Source: Noviluteimonas sp052115395
GTDB taxonomy: Bacteria; Pseudomonadota; Gammaproteobacteria; Xanthomonadales; Xanthomonadaceae
Strand: one strand, 5' to 3'
DNA: 64,000 bases
NCBI GenBank assembly: GCA_052115395.1
Contig: JBFRGO010000003.1
Part shown: one piece after another, positions 1 through 8,839 of the stretch
Layout of the letters: each line of letters starts with the position of its first letter
How positions within the stretch are numbered: the first letter of the stretch is position 1
Made by a program: the position numbers and the translations under genes
Notes under the pieces: model-generated
Database searches by the model: none
What the model was told of the DNA's origin: nothing
Seen by the model: the letters and a program-made list of their open reading frames with translations, nothing else

Positions 1-8
1 AGCCGGCG

Positions 9-1967
9 TTACGGGCGGTGTGCGCGCAGGTCCCGGAGCAGGGCGTTCAGCGATTCGTCGGCTTCCCCCCGGCCCGGCCCATACCGCCATCGGCTGAACC
101 GGACGCCGAGGGCCCGCAGCCCCTCGTCGCCCCCGGCCCGCGCACGGTGGACCCGCTCGGCCCAATCCAGCGCCGGCTCGTGCGACGCACGGCCCAGGCC
201 CAGTTTTCCGTAACGACCCGCCAGGCGATGCCAGGCGCGCAGCAAGGGGTCGCGCTCCCGCACGTCGCGGCTCAGGAGCCACACCGTCGCGGCCAGGCAG
301 GACAACGCGACCAGCGAGAACAGCATCAACAACATCTCGGTATCGATGTCGCCCAGGCCGAAGGGACGGAACAGCGCCCGCTGCCGATCGGCGTTGAACC
401 CCAGCACGAAGTCGTTCCAGCCATTCAACATCCAGTCGCCGACATTGAAGACCGGTTGCAGCGAGGCCAGCAGGTCGCCCGCGCCCGCGCGATCGGCGAT
501 GGTGCCGAACACACGTTCGGGCGCCACCGCCGCGGTGGGGTCCATGCGCACCCACCCGCGTCCGGCGATCCAGATTTCCGCCCAGGCATGCGCGTCGGAG
601 CGGCGCACGATCCAGTAATCGCCGACCGGGTTGTAGTCCGCGCCGGCATAACCGCCCACCACGCGCGCCGGAATCCCCGCCGCGCGCATGAGCACGACGA
701 ACGACGAGCTGAACTGCTCGCAATACCCGCGCTTGTCGACGAAGAGGAACTGGTCGACCGCATTGCGTCCCGCGAGCGAGGAGGCCAGCGTGTATCCGAA
801 CTCCTTGTGGAACCACGCGAGCGCGCGGCGGGCGATCGCCGCGTCGTCGTTCCCCGCATCCCGCCGCCATTGCTGCGCCAGCGCGACCGCGCGCGGATTG
901 AAGCCTTCAGGCAAGCGAAGGTTGCGTGCGCGCAGGAACGGCGCGAGCGGCTGCGCCCCGAACTGCGCGACGTTGCCCGATCGCATGCGCCAGCGCGTCA
1001 CCGAATCCAGCGGCCGCTCCACGCGCAATGCGCGGTCTTCCCCGAGGGTCGCGTTGGCCGGCGCCGACAGCGGCACGTCCAGTGCGATCAATTGCCGGCG
1101 GTCGGTGGGTTCCATCGACAACTCGTAGTTCCACTGCACGCGCGCGCCCGCCACCGCGGCGGCCGGATAGCCCGACGCCCATGCGCCGCGCGACCACGTG
1201 CGCCCATCGAAATCGCTGAATACCGGCCCGCGGAAATACATCGCGTCCTTCGGCGGCGTGCGGCCGAAGAAACGCACGCGTGCGGCGGGCGTATCGTCGA
1301 ACATCAGGTCTTCCCACCGGCCGGGCGACATGCTGTCGGCCAGGCCCGGGCGCGAAATCGCGCGGTCGGGCACGCCCCACAGCGGCGTAGGCAGGCGCGG
1401 GAACAGCCAGAACGCCGCCAAGGCGATCGGCAGCCCGAGGCCGATCATGCGTCCGGTGCTCGCCAGGCGTTTGAACCACGGCGTGGCGTCGGACAGTTCG
1501 CCCGATTCCAGGTCCGACAGGCGCTGCATCGCGATCAAAGCGCAGACCGCGGCGACCAGGCCCAGGCCGAGCGACAAGGGCCCCTGGTCGAGGAGGAAAG
1601 TCGCGAACGGCGCGAACAGCGCGAAGCCCAGCAGGCTGCGTGCATCGCGCACGCTGTCGGTCTCGGCAGGTTTCACCGCGAGCATCGCGGCGAGGATCGC
1701 GCAACCGGTGTCGCGGCCGAAGTTCACGCCCATCGTCGCGAACACCGCACCGGACATGCCCAGCGCAAGGATCACGCGCAACCACGCCGGCAACGGACGC
1801 CGCCATGCGCCCACCGCGACGGCGATGCCGGCAACGAGGATGCCGGTCGCGAGCTTCGGATCCAGCCGCAGCAACAAGGGTGCGACGCACGCGGCGCCCG
1901 CGATGAGCACCGTCGCGCGCGAGCGCGGATCCAGGCGGATGCGCGAGGTGGAAGGCGAGGCGCTCAT
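9..1967 (-). CDS. TgpA-family membrane transglutaminase-like protein
   Basis: A 652-residue inner-membrane protein of the DUF3488/transglutaminase-core family (TgpA of Pseudomonas). The N-terminal third is a series of hydrophobic helices, the middle is a periplasmic transglutaminase-like domain, and one more helix lies near residue 560 before a short cytoplasmic tail. The Cys-His-Asp triad is visible as C416 (GYCEQF), H460 (DAHAWAE) and D476 (RMDPTAA), so the enzyme should be active; its substrate is not known. The ATG at 1967 overlaps the stop of the DUF58 gene as ATGA, which decides the start over an upstream in-frame ATG at 2003. It is last in a MoxR-DUF58-transglutaminase unit. Confidence 0.9.
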   Translation of the reverse strand: MSASPSTSRIRLDPRSRATVLIAGAACVAPLLLRLDPKLATGILVAGIAVAVGAWRRPLPAWLRVILALGMSGAVFATMGVNFGRDTGCAILAAMLAVKPAETDSVRDARSLLGFALFAPFATFLLDQGPLSLGLGLVAAVCALIAMQRLSDLESGELSDATPWFKRLASTGRMIGLGLPIALAAFWLFPRLPTPLWGVPDRAISRPGLADSMSPGRWEDLMFDDTPAARVRFFGRTPPKDAMYFRGPVFSDFDGRTWSRGAWASGYPAAAVAGARVQWNYELSMEPTDRRQLIALDVPLSAPANATLGEDRALRVERPLDSVTRWRMRSGNVAQFGAQPLAPFLRARNLRLPEGFNPRAVALAQQWRRDAGNDDAAIARRALAWFHKEFGYTLASSLAGRNAVDQFLFVDKRGYCEQFSSSFVVLMRAAGIPARVVGGYAGADYNPVGDYWIVRRSDAHAWAEIWIAGRGWVRMDPTAAVAPERVFGTIADRAGAGDLLASLQPVFNVGDWMLNGWNDFVLGFNADRQRALFRPFGLGDIDTEMLLMLFSLVALSCLAATVWLLSRDVRERDPLLRAWHRLAGRYGKLGLGRASHEPALDWAERVHRARAGGDEGLRALGVRFSRWRYGPGRGEADESLNALLRDLRAHRP

Positions 1968-2923
1968 GCGTGCCCCGGCAGCAGGGCGAGGGCGCGCAGG
2001 CATGCGTGGCGATGCGCGGGCCCGTGCGCCGGGCCGATCGGCGCATGGCCGGGCACGACGAGGCGATAACGCCGCGCATCGCGTTCGGCTTCATCGACCC
2101 AGCGCGCGAGCCGACGGATGCGTGCCTCGGTGTCCATCCCGGCCAACACCTGCCAGTCGAGCACGATGTCCGCCGATTGCGGCCGTTCGTATTCGCGCAC
2201 CAGCAGGTTGCCCAGGCGCGCGGTGGGTTTCCACGCGATGGTGCGCGGCGGATCGCCGCGGCGGTACGCGCGCAGGTGGTGCACGTCGTCGCCGAGCGGA
2301 TGCAACCGCGCGGCGGCGGCCTCGCCCGCGCCTTCGGGCAGCGGTGGGCCATCGGCTTCGGGATGCGGATACACGAGCAACGGTTGCTCGGGCCAGATCC
2401 ACGACCACGCGCGCACGATGCCGAGCGGGCGCGTGGTCGACACGCGCAGGCGCGGAAGGTCGAACCAGCCGCGCTGCGAAGTCGGCAGCGCGATTTCCAC
2501 CTCGCCCGCACCTTCTTGCAGCGACAACTTGCCGGCACCGCCGGCGCAATCCACGCGCAAGCCGCGCCGCGCGCGGCCGCGATGATCGGCGCGCGCATGG
2601 ATGCGCACCAGGATCGGCGTGCCGGCGGGAACCGGGTCGCCGCCGACGGCGACGAAGCGCATGCCGCTCAACTGCAGGTGCGCACTGAGCAGGCTCGTCA
2701 TCGCGGCGCCGGCGAGCAGCAACATCAGCAACAGCGCCGGATTGTTGTTGTAGTTGAGCGCGCCCAGCCCCATCGCCATCAGCGCGGCGCAGAAGAACAG
2801 CCCGAAGCGCGTGGGCAGGACGTAGATGCGGCCGCGATGGAGTTGGATCGGCACCGCCTCGGGCCCGCGCGGGCGCGCGAAGGTCTCGATCCATGCGCGC
2901 AGCGCGTGCAGCGTGGCACGCAT
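1964..2923 (-). CDS. DUF58 domain protein
   Basis: A 319-residue protein with two hydrophobic segments near residues 38-80 and a C-terminal DUF58 domain (von Willebrand A-like), recognised by the stretch GDDVHHLRAYRRGDPPR. Proteins of this family are regularly encoded between a MoxR ATPase and a transglutaminase-like membrane protein, as here; the three are thought to act together in a chaperone-like or envelope role, but the biochemical function is unknown. The start lies two bases after the MoxR stop and the end overlaps the next start by four bases, so all three are translated from one transcript. Confidence 0.88.
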   Translation of the reverse strand: MRATLHALRAWIETFARPRGPEAVPIQLHRGRIYVLPTRFGLFFCAALMAMGLGALNYNNNPALLLMLLLAGAAMTSLLSAHLQLSGMRFVAVGGDPVPAGTPILVRIHARADHRGRARRGLRVDCAGGAGKLSLQEGAGEVEIALPTSQRGWFDLPRLRVSTTRPLGIVRAWSWIWPEQPLLVYPHPEADGPPLPEGAGEAAAARLHPLGDDVHHLRAYRRGDPPRTIAWKPTARLGNLLVREYERPQSADIVLDWQVLAGMDTEARIRRLARWVDEAERDARRYRLVVPGHAPIGPAHGPAHRHACLRALALLPGHA

Positions 2924-2925
2924 CG

Positions 2926-3876
2926 TCAGTCGACGGGAACCGCGTGCAGGATCGCGCGCGCCAGCGACGCACCATCGCCGACATCGGCGTCCGCGCCCAG
3001 GCGATGCGCGGCGACGGGCGCGAACAAGGCCTGCACGTCTTCGGGAACGACGTGTTCGCGACCGAGCAACAACGCATACGCGCGCGCCGCACGCAGCAAG
3101 GCCAGGCCGGCGCGCGGCGACAGCCCGACGCGCACGCCCGGATGGCGACGGCTGCGCGCAAGCAAGGCCTGCACGTAGGACACCAGCGCCTCGCCGGTGT
3201 GCACATCGTTCGCGGCAGTGCGCAGCGCGAGCACGTCGGCGTTGCCGAGCACGGGCTTGGCCTGCGCGATCAACTCGCGTCGGTCGGTCCCCGCGAGCAA
3301 GGCGCGTTCGGCCTCTTCGCCCGGATAACCGAGCGTCAGGCGCAGCAGGAAGCGATCGAGCTGCGAATCGGGCAACGGATACGTGCCCGCCAGGTCCACC
3401 GGATTCTGCGTGGCGATCACGAAGAACGGCGAGGGCAGGGCATGCGTGCGTCCGTCGACGGTGACCTGGTGTTCGGCCATCGCCTCGAGCAGCGCGCTCT
3501 GCGTGCGTGGCGGCGCGCGATTGATTTCATCGGCGAGCAGCACGTGCGCGAAGATCGGTCCGGGATGGAAATCGAAACGCCGGGATTGCGCATCGAACAC
3601 CGAGACGCCGAGGATGTCGGCAGGCAACAGGTCCGAGGTGAACTGCACGCGCTGGAACCCCAGGCCGAGCGTGGCCGCCATCGCATGGGCGAGCGTGGTC
3701 TTGCCCAGGCCGGGCAGGTCTTCGATCAACAGGTGGCCATCGGACAGCAAGGCCACGAAGGCCAGCCGGACCGCCTGCGGCTTGCCCAGCACCAGCGTGT
3801 TGACCTGGCCCTGGGCATCCCCGAGGGTCTGGCGGAGCGCATCGGGTAGCATCTTCGCGGCCGGGAGTGCAGACAT
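2926..3876 (-). CDS. MoxR-family AAA+ ATPase
   Basis: A 316-residue AAA+ ATPase of the MoxR branch. Walker A is GLGKTT within EDLPGLGKTT, Walker B is LADEIN, and sensor 1 is ATQNP followed by the family-typical GTYPLPDSQLDRF. MoxR proteins are taken to act as chaperones that activate or insert metal cofactors with a VWA/DUF58 partner, which is the next gene. The start at 3876 (MSALPAAK) is chosen because family members begin here; the open frame extends further upstream into the divergent promoter region of the glycosyltransferase gene. Confidence 0.92.
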   Translation of the reverse strand: MSALPAAKMLPDALRQTLGDAQGQVNTLVLGKPQAVRLAFVALLSDGHLLIEDLPGLGKTTLAHAMAATLGLGFQRVQFTSDLLPADILGVSVFDAQSRRFDFHPGPIFAHVLLADEINRAPPRTQSALLEAMAEHQVTVDGRTHALPSPFFVIATQNPVDLAGTYPLPDSQLDRFLLRLTLGYPGEEAERALLAGTDRRELIAQAKPVLGNADVLALRTAANDVHTGEALVSYVQALLARSRRHPGVRVGLSPRAGLALLRAARAYALLLGREHVVPEDVQALFAPVAAHRLGADADVGDGASLARAILHAVPVD

Positions 3877-3946
3877 ACGCTTCCTGCTGGGTTGGGCACG
3901 ATGTTCGATGGAGTGTACGAGTTCGAGTCTAACGAGGCCGGGGTCG

Positions 3947-5833
3947 ATGCGGAACGAAGAAGACGCACGGCGCGCGCGACGCGCGTTCCTGTGGACATGG
4001 GCCGTGGTGGCTGCGATCAAGTTGTGGGTCGCGGTGCGCCTGCCGCCGTTCGTCGATGAAGCCTTCTACTGGCAGGAGGGCCGGCATCTGGCGCTCGCCT
4101 ATTCCGACGTTCCGGGCCTCACCGCGTGGCTCGCGCGCCTGGGCACGGCCGTGGCGGGCACCAACGTCTTCGGGTTGCGCTGGCCGTTCCTGTTGATCGG
4201 CATGGCCTTGCCGTGGCTGATCGTGCGCATCGCCCGGCATGCGTGCGCGCCGAAGGATGGCGACCGCACGTGCGATGTCTTCGCATGGCAGGCCGGCTTG
4301 CTCGCAGTGTTGTTGCCGCTGGGCGGCACGCTCGGCTTGCTCGCGGTGCCCGACGTGCCGCTCGCGCTGGCGACCTTGTTGTGCGTGGATGCCGGTGCGC
4401 GGTTGTTGCGCAAGGTCGATCCCGCCGGCGCGCTCGAACTCGCCGCGGGCCTGGCCATCGGCGCGTTGAGCCACTATCGCTTCGCGGCCGTGATCGGCGT
4501 GGGCCTGGTCGCGTTGCTGATGATCCCGCGCGGGCGCCATGTGTTGAAGGATGTGCGCACGTGGGTCGCGCTCGCGATCGGCGCGGTCGCATGGACGCCG
4601 CTGGTCGTGTGGAACCTCGACAACGCCGATGCGGGCCTGCGCTTCCAGCTCGTCGATCGCCATCCGTGGAATTTCCATTTCGACGGCGCGTGGTTCTTCG
4701 TCATCCAGGCGCTGCTCGCCACGCCGCTGTTGTTCGCCGCGATGGCGCACGCGGCGGTGCGCGGCTGGCACGGGCAGGGCGCGGACGATCGCAACCATGC
4801 CCGGTATTTCGCGTTGCTCGGCGGCGGCACGGTGGTGGCGTTCTGCCTGCTCGGCTTCTTCGCCGACAACGAGCGCATCAGTTTCCACTGGACGCTCGCC
4901 GGCCTGTACGCGCTGGTGCCGCTCGTGCCGGCGACGCTCGCGCAATGGCCGCGCGGCTGGCGGCGCGCGACCTGGGCGCTCGCGGTGGCGGGGCTGGTCG
5001 CGATCCTCGGGTATTACCTGGTGGTTTCCAGTCCGGTCGCGCGTGCGCGGTTCGCGGCGGCGAAATGGTATCCGGCCAATTTCGCCGGCTGGAGTGCGCT
5101 CGCCGACGCGGTGCGCGAGGAACGCGCCAAGCTGCGGCCCGATGCGCGCATCGTCGCCGACAATTTCAAGGTCGGCGCGGAACTCGGATTCGCGCTCGAC
5201 GATCCGGACATCGCAGTCCTGCCGCATGCGCTCAACATGGCGCACGGGCGCGCGCCGCAATTGGATTTGTGGAAGCTGAGCGTCCACGACCGCGCGTCGC
5301 TGGGCGCACGTGAACTGCTGCTCGTGGTGGGGGCCTCGGAAGTGCGGTATCGCGACTTGCTGCAGCACTACCACGCCCTGTGCGACATGCTCGGTCCGCT
5401 GCCGCCGCCGCGCGTGGTGAACATCGACCACGGGCGGCAGCGGTTCCTGTTGTTTCGCATGCCCGCCAAACGCGCGGCGGGCCAATGCACGGCGCCGGCG
5501 ATGGCCTACATCGATTCGCCGCTGGCGAAGGCGCGCGTGTCGCGCGATTTCGAAGCGGCGGGCTGGGCGTTCAAGGATGGCGTGGGCATCGCGCGCGTGG
5601 AAGTCACGCTGGATGGCGAAGTGGTCGGCCTGGCCGATTACGGGCAGCAACACGTCGGCATCCGCGGTTACTGGCGCGATTCGAACGATCCGCAACACCC
5701 CTACGTGGCGTGGACCGCGCGCGTGCGCGTGGGCGCCGTGTCGCCGGGCATGCATTGGCTCGGGTTGCGGCTGACCGGGCGCGACGGCAGTGTCGAACAA
5801 TGGTCCGAGCAACCGCTGCGGATCGTCGACTGA
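3947..5833 (+). CDS. Family 39 glycosyltransferase (PMT/ArnT-like)
   Basis: A 628-residue polytopic membrane glycosyltransferase of the GT39/PMT_2 type. The acidic pair D37-E38 in PPFVDEAFYW lies in the first periplasmic loop, where the catalytic acid of this fold sits. About ten hydrophobic helices run to roughly residue 365. A soluble periplasmic part follows and ends in an Ig-like beta domain of about 110 residues. Such enzymes move a sugar from a polyprenyl-phosphate donor to a lipid or protein; neither substrate can be read here. The gene is divergent from the MoxR unit and ends convergent with yceF, three bases from its stop. Confidence 0.85.
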   Translation: MRNEEDARRARRAFLWTWAVVAAIKLWVAVRLPPFVDEAFYWQEGRHLALAYSDVPGLTAWLARLGTAVAGTNVFGLRWPFLLIGMALPWLIVRIARHACAPKDGDRTCDVFAWQAGLLAVLLPLGGTLGLLAVPDVPLALATLLCVDAGARLLRKVDPAGALELAAGLAIGALSHYRFAAVIGVGLVALLMIPRGRHVLKDVRTWVALAIGAVAWTPLVVWNLDNADAGLRFQLVDRHPWNFHFDGAWFFVIQALLATPLLFAAMAHAAVRGWHGQGADDRNHARYFALLGGGTVVAFCLLGFFADNERISFHWTLAGLYALVPLVPATLAQWPRGWRRATWALAVAGLVAILGYYLVVSSPVARARFAAAKWYPANFAGWSALADAVREERAKLRPDARIVADNFKVGAELGFALDDPDIAVLPHALNMAHGRAPQLDLWKLSVHDRASLGARELLLVVGASEVRYRDLLQHYHALCDMLGPLPPPRVVNIDHGRQRFLLFRMPAKRAAGQCTAPAMAYIDSPLAKARVSRDFEAAGWAFKDGVGIARVEVTLDGEVVGLADYGQQHVGIRGYWRDSNDPQHPYVAWTARVRVGAVSPGMHWLGLRLTGRDGSVEQWSEQPLRIVD

Positions 5834-5836
5834 TCC

Positions 5837-6406
5837 TCAGGGAAGCGCGAAGCCCGCGGCGCGCAGCATGCGCGCCGTGGCGATCATCGGCAGGCCGATC
5901 AACGCCGTGGGATCGTGCGTTTCGATCGCATCGAACAACGCGATGCCGAAGCCTTCGGATTTGAAGCTCCCTGCGCAATCGAAGGGTTGCTCGGCATCGA
6001 CGTAGCGTTGCACTTCATCTAGGGACAAACGACGGAAGCGCACGCGCGTGCAATCGACCGAATCGAAGGCGGCATCGTCGCACCGCACACTCACCGCGGT
6101 GCGGAAGACCACGGTGCGCGCGGACATCGACAGCAGTTGCGCGATCGCCGTGTCGCGATCGCCCGATTTGCCGAGCGGCGTGCCGTCGAGGTCGGCGACC
6201 TGGTCCGACCCGATCACCCAGCTTCCGGGGTGCGCGGCGGCGACGGCTTCGGCTTTCGCGCGCGCCAGGCGGAGCGCGAGGGAGGCCGGGGATTCGCCCG
6301 GGGCCGGGGTTTCGTCGACCTCGGGCCGCACGACATCGAAGGGCAGGCGCAGGCGGCCGAGCAACTCGCGCCGGTAGGGCGAGGTGGAGGCGAGGATCAG
6401 GTGCAT
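5837..6406 (-). CDS. yceF: 7-methyl-GTP pyrophosphatase (Maf family, YceF type)
   Basis: A 189-residue Maf-family nucleotide pyrophosphatase that hydrolyses a non-canonical NTP to NMP and pyrophosphate. The N-terminal STSPYRRELL, the PEVDETP stretch, the GSDQV motif and AGSFKSEGFGI match the YceF branch (7-methyl-GTP) rather than the YhdE branch. Location supports this: in enterobacteria yceF also neighbours yceD and rpmF. Here it is on the opposite strand from yceD, two bases after the stop of a small membrane protein gene with which it probably shares a transcript. Confidence 0.92.
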   Translation of the reverse strand: MHLILASTSPYRRELLGRLRLPFDVVRPEVDETPAPGESPASLALRLARAKAEAVAAAHPGSWVIGSDQVADLDGTPLGKSGDRDTAIAQLLSMSARTVVFRTAVSVRCDDAAFDSVDCTRVRFRRLSLDEVQRYVDAEQPFDCAGSFKSEGFGIALFDAIETHDPTALIGLPMIATARMLRAAGFALP

Positions 6407-6408
6407 GG

Positions 6409-6774
6409 TCAGGCCAGCGGCGCGCGGGCGCGTTCGATGAGGGCCAGCTGGGCCTCGATGCGGGCGCGGGCGGCGTCGATCGACGTGCGCACGGTCTGCA
6501 GTTCCCCCAGCGAGGCGGTCTGGCCGTGCTTCTGGAGCCACAGCCGCTGGCGGAGCATTTCACGCAGGGCCTGCTGGACCGGGTTGTCGTCGTCGCCGGC
6601 GACGGCCTCGATCTCGGCCCGGGCCACGCGCAGGCGGGCTTCCAGGGCGTCGGCGGAGTCCAGGAGCGCGGCCACGGCCCGCTGGCGGCCCCGGTTCGCC
6701 CGGCGCCGCAGGGCCAGGATGAATGCGGCCGTGACGACCACCGCAAGGATGAGGATGAGCAGGGTGGTGGTCAC
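6409..6774 (-). CDS. Small membrane protein with coiled coil, unknown function
   Basis: I do not recognise this 121-residue protein. It has one N-terminal hydrophobic helix (about residues 4-22, LLILILAVVVTAAFILAL), an Arg-rich stop-transfer stretch and then a long predicted helix rich in Ala, Glu, Arg and Leu that could form a coiled coil. It resembles the single-span periplasmic or cytoplasmic rod proteins common in the family. A GTG at 6774 with GGAAG five bases upstream is a better start than the TTG at 6792. It is immediately upstream of yceF and divergent from yceD. Confidence 0.7.
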   Translation of the reverse strand: MTTTLLILILAVVVTAAFILALRRRANRGRQRAVAALLDSADALEARLRVARAEIEAVAGDDDNPVQQALREMLRQRLWLQKHGQTASLGELQTVRTSIDAARARIEAQLALIERARAPLA

Positions 6775-6891
6775 GCAGGCTTCCGAGGACAATCTGCTCG
6801 GCAGTCTGCCGTCCGATTCCCTGCCTTATCAAGCAGTTCGAAGTCCGGCGGTTTGACACCGATGGGGTGCGTGCCTAACAATTCCCGGCTT

Positions 6892-7440
6892 ATGTCCGCC
6901 GATACGCCCACCCATTCGGCCGGTCACCCACGCGGGCTTCCGGAACAATTGGACGCCTGGCGCATGGTCGCCGCGCAACGCACCTTCGAAGGCGCGCTGC
7001 CGCTGGCCGGCATGCAGCGGTTGAAGGGCGCACTCGCGGACACCGAAGGCAGCGCACGCGTCGAGGTCGAATTCGGCCAGGACATGTTGCGCATCCCCTT
7101 CGTCGAGTTGCGGATCGATGCCAGGCTCCCGCTGGAATGCCAGCGCAGCCTGAAGAAATTCGCACTGCCGGTATCGATCGTGCAACGGCTCGGTCTGATC
7201 CGCGACGAGGAAGGGGAGAATGCATTGCCGGAAGGCTACGAGGCGCTGCTGGTCGGCGACGATGGCCTGCTGCGGCTCGCGGAGCTGGTGGAGGACGAAC
7301 TGATCCTCGCCGTCCCCGTGGTCCCCGTGGCGCCCGGTACCGAGGCGGTCGAGCGCGACTGGACCGCATCGGAAGAAGAAATGCAGCGCGCAAGCCCGTT
7401 TGCCGGGCTGTCGGCGCTGAAGGACAAACCGAAAGGCTGA
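6892..7440 (+). CDS. yceD: YceD / DUF177 family protein (rRNA-associated)
   Basis: A 182-residue DUF177 protein. The family is linked to 23S rRNA accumulation in bacteria and plants, and its gene almost always precedes rpmF, as here. Conserved features are the acidic middle (VEVEFGQDML), the ECQRSL stretch and the EDELILAVPVVP strand near residue 145; the usual Cys pairs of some homologues are not visible apart from one Cys. The start MSADTPTH at 6892 is inferred from family length; the frame continues upstream through the divergent promoter region. Confidence 0.88.
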   Translation: MSADTPTHSAGHPRGLPEQLDAWRMVAAQRTFEGALPLAGMQRLKGALADTEGSARVEVEFGQDMLRIPFVELRIDARLPLECQRSLKKFALPVSIVQRLGLIRDEEGENALPEGYEALLVGDDGLLRLAELVEDELILAVPVVPVAPGTEAVERDWTASEEEMQRASPFAGLSALKDKPKG

Positions 7441-7485
7441 TCGCAGCCCTTCGACAATTCAAAAAGCTTTCATCGGAGCAAGACC

Positions 7486-7677
7486 ATGGCTGTCCAGAAG
7501 TCCCGTGTTTCCCCGTCCAAGCGCGGCATGCGCCGTTCGCACGACGCCTTGACGGCCAAGCAGCTGTCGACCGACCCGACCACGGGCGAAACGCACCTGC
7601 GCCACCACGTGACCGCCGACGGCTACTACCGCGGCAAGAAGGTCGTGCCGTCGAAGAACCGCGTCGTCGAAGAGTGA
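7486..7677 (+). CDS. rpmF: 50S ribosomal protein L32
   Basis: A 63-residue basic ribosomal protein beginning MAVQKSRVSPSKRGMRRSHD, the hallmark N-terminus of bL32. It lacks the four-Cys zinc ribbon that some bacterial L32 proteins carry, as is usual for gammaproteobacteria. GGAGC lies upstream of the ATG. It sits between yceD and fabH; the plsX gene that separates rpmF from fabH in enterobacteria is not present in the 64-base gap. Confidence 0.97.
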   Translation: MAVQKSRVSPSKRGMRRSHDALTAKQLSTDPTTGETHLRHHVTADGYYRGKKVVPSKNRVVEE

Positions 7678-7741
7678 CGATCGCGGCGCCGGCGCGCCAA
7701 AGCGCCGGCGCCCCCGGGCCAATTCCATCCAGGGCAGGGGC

Positions 7742-8719
7742 ATGACCCAGCAAGTGTTCGCGCGCATCGCCGGTACCGGTAGCTATCTGCCGGAAAAGGT
7801 CCTCACCAACGACGATCTGGCCAAGCTCGTCGATACCAGCGATGAGTGGATCACCGCGCGCACCGGTATTCGCGAGCGCCACGTGGCCGCCGAAGGCGAA
7901 ACCACCGGCGACCTCGCGTACCACGCAGCCGTTCGCGCGCTCGAAGCCGCGGGCGTGCAGGCCTCCGAGCTCGACCTGATCATCCTGGGCACGACGACGC
8001 CGGACCTGGTGTTCCCGTCGACCGCGTGCCTGGTGCAACACCGCCTCGGCGCGCTCGGCTGCCCGGCCTTCGACGTCAACGCCGCCTGCTCGGGTTTCAT
8101 CTACGCGCTCACGGTCGCCGACAAGTTCATCCGTTCCGGTGCGGCGAAAACCGCGCTGGTGATGGGTTCGGAAACGCTGACGCGCATGGTCGACTGGACC
8201 GACCGCACCACGTGCGTGTTGTTCGGCGACGGCGCCGGCGCGGTCGTGCTCAAGGCCGACACCGAGACCGGCATCCTCAGCACGCACATGCACGCCGACG
8301 GCAGCAGGAAGGAATTGCTGTGGAGCCCGGTCGGCGTCTCGGTCGGCTTCAAGGCCGAGGAAAACGGCGGCGTACGCATCCAGATGACCGGCAACGACGT
8401 GTTCAAGCACGCGGTGAAGGCGCTGGATTCGGTGGTCGAAGAAGCGCTCGAAGCCAACGGCATGGACCGCCACGACATCGACTGGCTGATCCCTCACCAG
8501 GCCAACCTGCGCATCATCGAAGCCACGGCCAAGCGCCTGGACATGCCGATGGACCGCGTGGTCGTCACCGTCGACAAGCACGGCAATACCTCTTCGGGTT
8601 CGGTGCCGCTGGCGCTGGACGAAGCGGTGCGCACGGGCAAGGTGCAGCGCGGGCAGCTGGTGCTGCTGGAAGCCTTCGGCGGCGGCTTCACGTGGGGCTC
8701 GGCGCTGCTTCGTTACTGA
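7742..8719 (+). CDS. fabH: Beta-ketoacyl-ACP synthase III
   Basis: A 325-residue KAS III that starts fatty-acid synthesis by condensing an acyl-CoA with malonyl-ACP. The Cys-His-Asn triad is C116 (NAACSGF), H252 (IPHQAN) and N282 (HGNTSSGS). GDGAGAVVL and the C-terminal GGGFTWGSALLRY are the usual end of the family. Length and motifs are normal, so it should be active in the cytoplasm. It heads the fab block and is followed by fabD after 120 bases. Confidence 0.97.
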   Translation: MTQQVFARIAGTGSYLPEKVLTNDDLAKLVDTSDEWITARTGIRERHVAAEGETTGDLAYHAAVRALEAAGVQASELDLIILGTTTPDLVFPSTACLVQHRLGALGCPAFDVNAACSGFIYALTVADKFIRSGAAKTALVMGSETLTRMVDWTDRTTCVLFGDGAGAVVLKADTETGILSTHMHADGSRKELLWSPVGVSVGFKAEENGGVRIQMTGNDVFKHAVKALDSVVEEALEANGMDRHDIDWLIPHQANLRIIEATAKRLDMPMDRVVVTVDKHGNTSSGSVPLALDEAVRTGKVQRGQLVLLEAFGGGFTWGSALLRY

Positions 8720-8839
8720 TCGTTCGCGCCGCATCGGCGGCGTGTCGGACTCCGCAGTTCACACGTTACATACGTCGTCGTACAGACGCCCCGCGGCGAA
8801 CGCACTTATCATGCCGCCCTCTTTGCAACGGGTGACCGC

